Origin: Bacillota bacterium
Lineage (GTDB): Bacteria; Bacillota; Clostridia; Christensenellales; CAG-138
Assembly: GCA_023396535.1 (NCBI GenBank)
Contig: JAEWWD010000040.1
Span: 1-18,166 of the forward strand
Length of the DNA stretch: 18,166 bases
Direction of reading: 5' to 3'
A program made the position numbers and the translations under genes. Every line of letters begins with the position of its first letter. The first letter of the stretch is position 1. Shown here one piece after another: positions 5,851 to 12,427 of this stretch. Below the pieces are notes generated by a model. It saw only the letters and a program-made list of their open reading frames with translations. It was not told where the DNA came from and searched no databases.

Positions 5851-6696
5851 ATGCAAAAAAGGGTCGCTGCCATACACGATATTTCCTGCTTCGGAAAATG
5901 TTCTCTTACTGTCGCACTGCCCATTCTGTCCGCGGCAGGTATTGAAACAAGCGTAATACCTACCGCCGTCTTGTCGACGCATACCGGCGGATTCACGGGT
6001 TTTACATACCGGGATCTTACGGAGGATATACTGCCCATCGTGTCCCATTGGCAGTCTCTTAACCTGCACTTTGATTCCATCTATACGGGCTTCTTAGGTT
6101 CGTTTGAGCAGATCGAGATCGTCTGCGAAACATTCCGCAGGCTGAAGGATAAGGATACGCTGATACTTGTGGACCCTGTTATGGCGGACAACGGCGAGCT
6201 TTATAAAGTGTTCAGGCCGGATTTCCCTGCCGGCATGCGCAAGGTCTGCGCGCTTGCGGACGTCATTGCCCCCAATATGACCGAGGCGGCGCTGCTGCTG
6301 GGCCTCCCTTATGAGGAAGGTCCTTATACCGAATCGTATATCGGGAAACTGCTCAAAGGGCTGTCTTCACTTGGCCCCAAAAAAATTGTGCTGACCGGCG
6401 TGCATTTCGATCACGAGAGATTGGGCGCCGCGGCCTACGACAGCAGCACGGATACCGTCAGCTATGCGTTTGCCGGCAGAATAGCGGGCAGCTACCATGG
6501 TACCGGCGACGTGTTTGCAAGCGCGCTGCTCAGCGGGCTGCTCAATGATCTGGACATACGGCAAGCCGCGCAGCTTGCGGTGGATTTTACGGTGGGCAGC
6601 ATTGCCAGAACCCGTGCGGCGGGTACCGACGTTCGCTTCGGGGTTAATTTCGAGGCGGGCATTCCCATGCTGCTGGAGCGGCTGCATTTGAAATGA
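5851..6696 (+). CDS. Pyridoxal/pyridoxamine kinase (PdxK/PdxY family)
   Basis: Cytoplasmic kinase of 281 residues that phosphorylates B6 vitamers at the 5' hydroxyl in the PLP salvage pathway. The N-terminus AAIHDISCFGKCSLTVALP is typical of the family, followed by the substrate-contact region TAVLSTHTGGF, the DPVMADNGELY motif, and the ribokinase-fold anion hole GTGD (217-220) with catalytic Asp220 in SYHGTGDVFASALLSG. The start at 5851 has GGAGG 5 nt upstream; the longer reading from 5818 would run through the leader hairpin and lacks such a site. The gene stands alone between its own candidate promoter and a strong terminator shared with the convergent hydrolase gene. Family assignment is firm; preference among pyridoxal, pyridoxamine and pyridoxine is not readable. 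Confidence 0.93.
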   Translation: MQKRVAAIHDISCFGKCSLTVALPILSAAGIETSVIPTAVLSTHTGGFTGFTYRDLTEDILPIVSHWQSLNLHFDSIYTGFLGSFEQIEIVCETFRRLKDKDTLILVDPVMADNGELYKVFRPDFPAGMRKVCALADVIAPNMTEAALLLGLPYEEGPYTESYIGKLLKGLSSLGPKKIVLTGVHFDHERLGAAAYDSSTDTVSYAFAGRIAGSYHGTGDVFASALLSGLLNDLDIRQAAQLAVDFTVGSIARTRAAGTDVRFGVNFEAGIPMLLERLHLK

Positions 6697-6710
6697 TCCG
6701 TTACAAAACA

Positions 6711-6746
6711 GGAAGGGGCTTGCGTGTTGCGAGCCCCTTTCCTTTT
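6711..6746. terminator. Bidirectional terminator between convergent kinase and NlpC/P60 genes
   Basis: AGGGGCT (6714-6720) pairs with AGCCCCT (6732-6738), with flanking GGA/TCC able to extend the stem past one unpaired base. On the plus strand the tail is TTCCTTTTG; on the minus strand it is CCTGTTTTG. It lies 15 nt after the kinase stop and about 20 nt beyond the hydrolase stop, so it can serve both. Confidence 0.8.
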
Positions 6747-6764
6747 GAATTTCGGTATATTGTG

Positions 6765-8096
6765 TCAGAATACGCGCCGTGCGATTACGAAATTGCGTTC
6801 GTAATACCCGGTTGTTTCGCTGATGACGACCTTCCCCTGCGAGGAGGAAGCGTGTATGAACTGCCCGTTGCCGAGATATATGCCCGTGTGGTTGACGGCG
6901 GGGTTGGTATCGGATTTATAGAAGAGCAGGTCGCCTTTTTTGCAGTCGTCCAGGCTGTTGACGGCTTTCCAGCTCGATACCTGGCTAAAGCCTATGGCAT
7001 TGTAGCGGCTCACATTTTCGCCGCACAAGCGCAGAGCGTAATAGACGAGTCCTGAGCAATCAAAGGAATCCGGTCCTTCCTCGCTCCATACATACGGCTT
7101 GCCCAATTGCGCCTTGGCTGCCGAAATGAGCCCGCTGACGCTATTGTTGTAGGAGCCTGCCGGTTCTTCATCCTCCGGTTCCGACGTGGCGGTAGGCCTG
7201 GGCGTGGCGGTGGGCTTGGGCGTTTTCTCGGTGTCGATCATATCATCATCGTCCAGCACCGGTATGTCGTAGGTCACAGTCGGTTTCACGGTAGGCTTGA
7301 CCGTAGGCTTGGGGGTCGGCTTGACGGTAGGTTTGGGCGTGGGCGTCGGATCTACAAGATACCGTGCGTGTGGGGAGTACATGAGATCCCGGGCCGTATG
7401 GTCTATAACGCCGGTTTCTTCAATGTTGTTGCGCTTCTGGAACGCCTTGACTGCGCGCTCCGTTGCTATGCCGAAATACCCGTTATCCTTATCCGTATAG
7501 TAACCAAGCTCTGTCAGCCGCCGCTGCATGCTGCGCACGTCGGACCCTTTATCGCCGAGTTTCATACGGTAGGACAGCGCCTGATCGCTAAACAAAAGCG
7601 CCTGTGTGCGCGCATCCGCAACGCCGTCTTCCAGTAATCCCGAGGCGCGCTGGAATAACTGCACCGCGCTTTTGGTGACGGTGCCATAATACGTTGTGAT
7701 TTCGTCATAATCGAAATAGCCGAGGGCCATAAGACGTTCCTGCAAAGCGGCGACTCCCTCGCTGTCGTCCTCCTGCTTTAGGGTGGTATAAGCAGTTTCT
7801 GTCATTGAGTTCGGGGACGGGGCGGGTATTAGGATTATCGCAGGCGTTTCGGCGGGGGACGGGGTGGGAGAAGGGGACGGAACGGGCGCAGGTGAGGGGC
7901 TTTGCACGCGCGGCGCGGCTGCAAATACCTCGTCGTGCATGGGAGTGCCGAACAGGTAGCCATTAAACCGGAGCGGCAGGCCAATAAACGCTATGATAGC
8001 CGCGCCGCCGGCCAGCACGACCCATATTCGCGCGTGCCTGAAACCATTGCGATATCCTGCCGGGGATTTTGTTGCCGCTGTACGAGCCTGCGCCAT
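6765..8096 (-). CDS. Membrane-anchored NlpC/P60 cell-wall hydrolase with two peptidoglycan-binding domains
   Basis: 443-residue exported hydrolase. After a basic 24-residue tail, one hydrophobic segment (about 25-43) anchors it in the membrane. A Pro/Ser/Thr stretch (66-97) leads to two PG_binding_1 domains (about 110-170 and 183-240; repeated L-x-ALGYFDYDEITTYYGT-like and LTELGYYTDKDNGYFG patterns). A Pro-Lys-Thr repeat linker (250-305) precedes the C-terminal NlpC/P60 peptidase (about 318-443), with catalytic Cys347 in FDCSGL, His403 in NHTGIYLG and third residue His415 in FIHASS. The activity expected is cleavage within the stem peptide (D-gamma-glutamyl-diaminopimelate bond). The start at 8096 has AAGGAG 7 nt upstream; the longer reading to 8210 covers the promoter. 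Single gene, convergent with the kinase. Confidence 0.93.
   Translation of the reverse strand: MAQARTAATKSPAGYRNGFRHARIWVVLAGGAAIIAFIGLPLRFNGYLFGTPMHDEVFAAAPRVQSPSPAPVPSPSPTPSPAETPAIILIPAPSPNSMTETAYTTLKQEDDSEGVAALQERLMALGYFDYDEITTYYGTVTKSAVQLFQRASGLLEDGVADARTQALLFSDQALSYRMKLGDKGSDVRSMQRRLTELGYYTDKDNGYFGIATERAVKAFQKRNNIEETGVIDHTARDLMYSPHARYLVDPTPTPKPTVKPTPKPTVKPTVKPTVTYDIPVLDDDDMIDTEKTPKPTATPRPTATSEPEDEEPAGSYNNSVSGLISAAKAQLGKPYVWSEEGPDSFDCSGLVYYALRLCGENVSRYNAIGFSQVSSWKAVNSLDDCKKGDLLFYKSDTNPAVNHTGIYLGNGQFIHASSSQGKVVISETTGYYERNFVIARRVF
7269..7349 (-). repeat. Coding tandem repeat for the Pro-Lys-Thr-Val linker
   Basis: Short imperfect repeats in the hydrolase gene encode a TPKPTVKPTPKPTVKPTV-type spacer (protein residues about 250-276). 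On the plus strand the units read as GGTAGGCTTGACC / GGTAGGTTTGGGC variants. Such linkers span the cell wall between domains; repeat number is expected to vary between strains. Confidence 0.75.
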
Positions 8097-8156
8097 ATGT
8101 TTGCTCCTTTCCGCAAATATGTATATACAGAAATGGTTAAACCTACATACATATAA

Positions 8157-8186
8157 ATTATATACCAATATATCGGCAAAATCCAA
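8157..8186 (-). promoter_or_regulatory. Promoter of the NlpC/P60 hydrolase gene
   Basis: Minus strand TTGGAT (8186-8181), 18-nt spacer, perfect TATAAT (8162-8157). It lies about 60 nt upstream of the chosen ATG, in a strongly AT-rich stretch (8100-8230) that contrasts with the GC-rich genes around it. The rest of the 287-bp gap 8097-8383 holds the divergent promoter and two palindromes described separately, plus a TATGTCG direct repeat (8234 and 8251) of unknown meaning. Confidence 0.7.
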
Positions 8187-8268
8187 CATTATCATGAGTC
8201 TTTCATGCATAAAATGAGAAAAATATGCACCACTATGTCGTATAAACGAGTATGTCGCCGTTGACTTA

Positions 8269-8297
8269 TGGAAAACAAAGCCTGCATATGGTATGAT
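8269..8297 (+). promoter_or_regulatory. Extended -10 promoter of the ABC-F operon
   Basis: TATGAT (8292-8297) preceded by TGG (8289-8291) gives an extended -10; 17 nt upstream is TGGAAA (8269-8274), matching the -35 consensus at 4 of 6 positions. The start would be near 8304, placing the palindrome 8307-8333 at the beginning of the transcript and leaving a leader of about 80 nt before the ATPase gene. Confidence 0.6.
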
Positions 8298-8306
8298 GCT
8301 GTATAA

Positions 8307-8333
8307 GATTGGCTGTGCAATAGCACATCAATC
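8307..8333 (+). promoter_or_regulatory. Palindrome 1 at the start of the ABC-F operon leader
   Basis: GATTG (8307-8311) and TGTGC (8314-8318) pair with GCACA (8323-8327) and CAATC (8329-8333) around an AATA loop, with one small asymmetric bulge. As DNA it is a 27-bp near-palindrome just past the promoter, where a MarR dimer could bind; as RNA it is a stem-loop. No T-run follows. The operon itself ends with a MarR gene, so autoregulation is a reasonable inference. Confidence 0.55.
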
Positions 8334-8343
8334 CATGTAGAAC

Positions 8344-8363
8344 ACCCGAATGACCATTCGGGT
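8344..8363 (+). promoter_or_regulatory. Palindrome 2 in the ABC-F operon leader
   Basis: ACCCGAAT (8344-8351) and ATTCGGGT (8356-8363) are perfect 8-bp arms around GACC. It lies 10 nt before the ribosome binding site AAGGG of the ATPase gene. It may be a second operator or an RNA hairpin affecting translation; the absence of a T tract argues against a terminator. Confidence 0.55.
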
Positions 8364-8383
8364 AAACAGTCAAGGGATGAAGC

Positions 8384-10309
8384 ATGGCATTATTGGCGGC
8401 ATATAAGCTGGAAAAGACTTACGGAGGGCGTACGTTGTTTCAGGACGTATCCTTCGAGGTGGCGGATAAAGATCATATTGGGCTGGTCGGTGCAAACGGT
8501 ACGGGAAAGACCACATTGATGCAGATACTCATGGGTGTGCAGAAACCAGATTCGGGCTCTGTTCATCGCGCAAAACTGTTGCGTGTGGGTTGTCTGGAGC
8601 AGACCCCTGCAATTCAGGCGGGGCAGACGCTGTATGAGCTCGTGCTCGGGGTTTTCGAGCCGCTGCTGTCGGCGGAACAGGAACTTGAGGATATCAGCCG
8701 GAAATTGCAGGAGCCCGGCGCAGAGCTTGAAACGCTGATCCGCAGGCAGCATCAAATTCAGGAGCGTTATGAGCGCGACGGGGGCCTTACCTGCCGCAGC
8801 CGCGCGCGCGCCGCCCTGCTGGGGCTTGGTTTTACAGAGCGGGATCTTTCGTTAAGCACGGCGGCTTTGAGTGGCGGCCAGTTGAATAAGGCCATGCTGG
8901 CGCGCGTGCTGCTTTCGGGCGCGGAGCTGCTGATGCTGGACGAGCCCACCAATCATCTGGATATCGCGTCGGTCGAGTGGCTGGAAGCATACCTGAAATC
9001 CTATACCGGCGCTTACATCGTCATCTCGCACGACCGGTATTTTCTTGATCAGGTAACCAACCGAACGATGGAGATCACCAATGGGAAAACGATACTAACG
9101 CAGGGCAATTATTCCGCCCATGTGGAGCATCGGTCCAGCGCGCAGGAGATCGCGCTCAGGCACTATCGGAACACGCAGAAGGAAATCCGCCGAATTTACG
9201 GCATTGTGGAGCAGCAGCGCCGCTGGAACAAAGAACGCAACATCCGTACGGCGGAATCAAAGCTCAAGCAGATCGAGCGGCTCAAAGCGACGCTTGTCGA
9301 ACCCGAAAAGGACGAGGAGTCCATCCGGTTCACATTTACAGCGCGGGAACCTGGCAGCAACGATATGCTCATCGCGGAAAACCTGAAAAAATCGTACGGC
9401 GGCAAACAGATATTCTCCGGCGTTTCCCTGTATATTGGCAAAGGCGAGCGCGTATTTTTGCTGGGGCCAAACGGCTGCGGGAAAACCACGCTGCTGCGTA
9501 TTCTGATGGGCCGCGAGGGGGCGGACGGCGGTACGGCGGTATTCGGCGCGGGCGTGCAGACAGCCTATTACGAGCAAAACATGCGATCGATGGACTCTGA
9601 AAAAACCGCGCTTCAAGAGGTATGGGACGCATACCCCCGGATGGCCCATACCACGGTTAGGAATGCGCTGGCTGCGTTCCTGTTCCGCGGCGATTCGGTG
9701 GAAAAACGCATTTCCATGCTGTCAGGCGGCGAACGCGCCCGCGTGCAGCTATTAAAGCTCATGCTGTCCGGCGCCAATCTGCTGCTGCTGGACGAGCCGA
9801 CAAACCATCTGGATATCGCGTCCAGGGAGGCGCTGGAGCGCGCGCTGGAGGAATACGACGGCACGCTGCTTGTCGTGACGCACGACCGGTATCTCGTGAA
9901 CCGCATGGCGGACCGCGTGTTGTACATGGGGCCGAATGGAATGATGGAAACGGTCGGCGGCTATGACGAATTCCTTCTGGAACTGGCCGATGTGCAGCAG
10001 GCGCAAAAGGAAAAAGAGCCGCGCGACACGGACAAGCCGGCGAACGAATATCGCGCCAAAAAGGAAAGGCAAAGCGCCATCGCGCGCGCGAAGGGCGCAT
10101 TGGCCCGGGCGGAGCGCGACGTTGCAAGTGCGGAAGAAGAGGCCGCCGCAATAGAACAGCAGCTTGTAAGCCCGGAAGTGGCGGCGGATTATGTCAAGGC
10201 CGGCGAGCTGGCGCAGGCGCTTGCAGCCTGTAAGGCAGTTGTTGAGGAGCGCTACGCGCAGTGGGAGCAGGCGGAGCGGGAACTGGAAACGCTGTACGCG
10301 GAAGAATAG
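8384..10309 (+). CDS. ABC-F family ATPase, YdiF-like
   Basis: Soluble tandem-cassette ATPase of 641 residues with no membrane segment, the ABC-F type that acts on the ribosome (translation factor or antibiotic target protection). Cassette 1: Walker A GANGTGKTT (36-44), LSGGQ (162-166), Walker B LLMLDEPTNHLD (182-193). A charged interdomain linker (about 245-325, ALRHYRNTQKEIRRIYGIV) carries the P-site tRNA interaction motif region. Cassette 2: GPNGCGKTT (361-369), LSGGE (446-450), LLLLDEPTNHLD (466-477). The C-terminus (about 550-641) is a charged coiled coil. Both catalytic Glu (187, 471) are present. Length and layout resemble Bacillus YdiF. ATG 8384 follows AAGGG by 7 nt. A housekeeping role and an antibiotic-resistance role cannot be told apart from sequence; a linked MarR gene makes inducible expression plausible. 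Confidence 0.93.
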   Translation: MALLAAYKLEKTYGGRTLFQDVSFEVADKDHIGLVGANGTGKTTLMQILMGVQKPDSGSVHRAKLLRVGCLEQTPAIQAGQTLYELVLGVFEPLLSAEQELEDISRKLQEPGAELETLIRRQHQIQERYERDGGLTCRSRARAALLGLGFTERDLSLSTAALSGGQLNKAMLARVLLSGAELLMLDEPTNHLDIASVEWLEAYLKSYTGAYIVISHDRYFLDQVTNRTMEITNGKTILTQGNYSAHVEHRSSAQEIALRHYRNTQKEIRRIYGIVEQQRRWNKERNIRTAESKLKQIERLKATLVEPEKDEESIRFTFTAREPGSNDMLIAENLKKSYGGKQIFSGVSLYIGKGERVFLLGPNGCGKTTLLRILMGREGADGGTAVFGAGVQTAYYEQNMRSMDSEKTALQEVWDAYPRMAHTTVRNALAAFLFRGDSVEKRISMLSGGERARVQLLKLMLSGANLLLLDEPTNHLDIASREALERALEEYDGTLLVVTHDRYLVNRMADRVLYMGPNGMMETVGGYDEFLLELADVQQAQKEKEPRDTDKPANEYRAKKERQSAIARAKGALARAERDVASAEEEAAAIEQQLVSPEVAADYVKAGELAQALAACKAVVEERYAQWEQAERELETLYAEE

Positions 10310-10339
10310 CTATGGAAGGCTATTACCTTTGGAGGGGCT

Positions 10340-11860
10340 ATGGAGATAGTAAAATTTGGCCTTGGCCTGCGGTTTGACGTCATGGAAGGCGAGGAAGAAC
10401 AGGCGACCCCCAAACAACTTTGGGAGGAAGTATTTTCGGTGCTCACCGCCAGTGACGCAAGGGGGTTGCGTGTCTACGGGGGTATGGTATCCTCGGCGGA
10501 GTTCGCGTCAGACGAGCCCCGCTATATCTGCGTATTCAGCAACGGCAGGCTTTCCCAGATGCGCCGCGTTTTTCGCAAGCTGGAGGAGGACGCGGGGGTC
10601 AGCATGTATCTCGCCGCCACGCATCCTTTCCTGCAGTCCAACGCGCTGAAAAATGTAGATGGCCTGACCTATTACGGCAGAATACAGCGGGACGGCACGC
10701 TGTACGGCGGCGACGCCGACCTCTTTGGCATCCGCGTATGCAAAAAGCGCGGCAAACGCCGCCCGGTCGGCAAGGGCATCGTGTTCCTGCTCGCGCCGGA
10801 TGCGTTTGGCGGAGCGTTAACCTCCAAGCAGGCGATACGAAGGCTGACATTGGCGGCGAGAAAGCATTTCACAGGCGTTCGCATATTACCCCTGCCCATC
10901 GCAAACGGCGGGGAAGGTACGGTGGACGCTATTTTGACCGCATGCAACGGCACGGGCAGAACCGTGCAAATACAGGGACCGCGCGGGGGAAAGGCGCAGG
11001 CGCGGTATGCCGTGCTGCGCGGCAGCACGGCCCTTATTGAAATGCCAGGCGCTTTTGTCGCGCAGGAGGGAACGGCGGGCGATTGCTCCAGCTTTGGCAT
11101 CGGCGAGATCATACGCCGCGCTTTGGACGAAGGGTTACATGAAATTATATTTGGGCTTACGGATAGCTGTATTAACGACGGCGGACTGGGCTGTTTACGG
11201 GCGCTTGGCGTTAAGCTGCTGGATGGTGAAGGAAACGAGCTGAGCGGAACGCCGGATGACTTTGCTCGGATTGACAGAATCGATACCGAGCTCATGCATT
11301 CCCGCGTAAGTGAAACGCGTTTTATTCTGATGACGGATTGCGCACAGCCGCTTGGCGAGGATATGAAGCATTACGCGCGGCTCCTGGAACAGGCGGCCGG
11401 ATTCGACGCCGGCTCGCAGCCGGGGGCGCTGGCGGCGGGCGGACTGGGCGCCGTATTGATCGGGCTGCTCGGCGCCGAGCGTATGCAAAGCATCGATGCG
11501 CTCCTATATGCTGCCGAATTCGAGCGGAGAATCAAAAACGTCTCACTGGTGGTAACGGGCGAGGGGAGGCTGGATGCAAGTAGCCTATTGCCCGCCCGAG
11601 CCGTCGGGGCAATCCTCAGCCGCTGTGCGAAGCAGAAGACGCCGGTGGCCCTTATCGCCGGCTGTTTGGGCGAGGGCGGAGAAACGTTGCTGGAGCAATG
11701 CGAATGCAGCATCATCGCGGCCTCGGACGAACCCATAACGCGCGAAGCGGTTAGGGATAAGGCGACGGCGGTGTTTGACAGCGCGGCAAACCGTATGTTC
11801 CGGTTTATTCGCCTCGGCAGGGAAATCGAGCGCGTTTCCGCACGTAAAAGCAAAAAATAG
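10340..11860 (+). CDS. Glycerate-kinase-like protein with an extra N-terminal domain of unknown function
   Basis: 506 residues in two parts. Residues about 146-500 follow the type II glycerate kinase (GarK/GlxK) pattern but with changed motifs: APDAFGGALTSKQA for the usual D-S-F-K-G start, PIANGGEGT where the family has A-D-G-G-E-G-T (Asn189 for Asp), DSCINDGGLGCLRALG, DCAQPL, GALAAGGLGA and TGEGRLDASS. The fold is therefore clear, but catalysis of glycerate phosphorylation is uncertain. Residues 1-144 (e.g. VKFGLGLRFDVMEGEEEQ, YGGMVSSAEFASDEPRYI, HPFLQSNALKNVDGL) are not recognised; ordinary glycerate kinases of about 370-380 residues lack them. ATG 10340 has GGAGG 4 nt upstream. It lies 30 nt after the ABC-F gene and 17 nt before the MarR gene, so is co-transcribed with both. 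Confidence 0.85.
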   Translation: MEIVKFGLGLRFDVMEGEEEQATPKQLWEEVFSVLTASDARGLRVYGGMVSSAEFASDEPRYICVFSNGRLSQMRRVFRKLEEDAGVSMYLAATHPFLQSNALKNVDGLTYYGRIQRDGTLYGGDADLFGIRVCKKRGKRRPVGKGIVFLLAPDAFGGALTSKQAIRRLTLAARKHFTGVRILPLPIANGGEGTVDAILTACNGTGRTVQIQGPRGGKAQARYAVLRGSTALIEMPGAFVAQEGTAGDCSSFGIGEIIRRALDEGLHEIIFGLTDSCINDGGLGCLRALGVKLLDGEGNELSGTPDDFARIDRIDTELMHSRVSETRFILMTDCAQPLGEDMKHYARLLEQAAGFDAGSQPGALAAGGLGAVLIGLLGAERMQSIDALLYAAEFERRIKNVSLVVTGEGRLDASSLLPARAVGAILSRCAKQKTPVALIAGCLGEGGETLLEQCECSIIAASDEPITREAVRDKATAVFDSAANRMFRFIRLGREIERVSARKSKK

Positions 11861-11877
11861 GGAGGGAGGCTTCTTAA

Positions 11878-12339
11878 ATGGCCGTACGTGAGAATCAGAA
11901 TGTTGCGCGCGACGCATGGGAAGTCTTTATGCAATTATGCCAGGCGCATGCGTTCTGCATGCAGCATACATTGCAGAAATATGGACTGTATGAAGGGCAG
12001 CCCGCCTTTTTGTTTCAGATCCGCGATTTGGGAAAACCCAGCCAGAACGAACTGGCGCAGGCGCTGGGCATAAGCAAATCTTCCGCCGGTGTATCGCTCA
12101 GGCGGCTTGAGAAAAGCGGCTTTGTAAAGCGCGAACAGGATCCGACGGACAGCCGATGCAACCGCATATCCCTGACAAAAAAAGGGCAGGAGTTTGCCCG
12201 CTGGTGCGAAATGGATGTGGACATGATTGCAAATAACCTGCTTGAGGATTTTGAAGGGGAGGAGCGCGAGCAGGTGTTGCGCATACTCAGCCGCATGTTC
12301 AAGGGACTGGACGCCATGCGGGAACGCATCAAATCTTGA
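11878..12339 (+). CDS. MarR family winged-helix transcriptional regulator
   Basis: Cytoplasmic dimeric DNA-binding regulator of 153 residues. The winged helix spans about 53-105: PSQNELAQALGISKSSAGVSLRRLEKSGFV is the helix-turn-helix with recognition helix, and KREQDPTDSRCNRISLTKKG is the wing with the conserved D-x-R salt-bridge residues. Flanking helices at each end would form the dimer. It starts with ATG 11878 after GGGAGGGAGG (about 8 nt) and is the last gene of the operon that begins with the ABC-F gene. It probably represses its own operon through the palindromes at 8307-8363; the effector is unknown. A Cys is present in the wing (DSRC), so redox sensing is possible but not supported by a typical motif. 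Confidence 0.93.
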   Translation: MAVRENQNVARDAWEVFMQLCQAHAFCMQHTLQKYGLYEGQPAFLFQIRDLGKPSQNELAQALGISKSSAGVSLRRLEKSGFVKREQDPTDSRCNRISLTKKGQEFARWCEMDVDMIANNLLEDFEGEEREQVLRILSRMFKGLDAMRERIKS

Positions 12340-12366
12340 AACCTTCCGAAAAGACAATCGAACATG

Positions 12367-12394
12367 GCATTCCTTTTATAGGGAATGCTTTTTT
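12367..12394 (+). terminator. Rho-independent terminator after the MarR gene
   Basis: GCATTCC (12367-12373), an 8-nt loop and GGAATGC (12382-12388) followed at once by six T. A textbook terminator 27 nt after the MarR stop, separating the ABC-F operon from the germination operon. Confidence 0.9.
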
Positions 12395-12427
12395 GTTGCG
12401 CGGCAAATACTGTAGGCGGGAGGCGCT

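Noticed and set aside
8097..8210. A 38-residue N-terminal extension of the NlpC/P60 protein
   Set aside because: It would be translated from across the -10 hexamer at 8157-8162; the ATG at 8096 has AAGGAG at proper spacing.
8292..8339. A possible 15-codon leader peptide (ATG ATG CTG TAT ... ATG TAG) ahead of the ABC-F gene
   Set aside because: Its start codons lie within the predicted -10 (TATGAT) and the transcript should begin downstream, near 8304. There is also no ribosome binding site before it.
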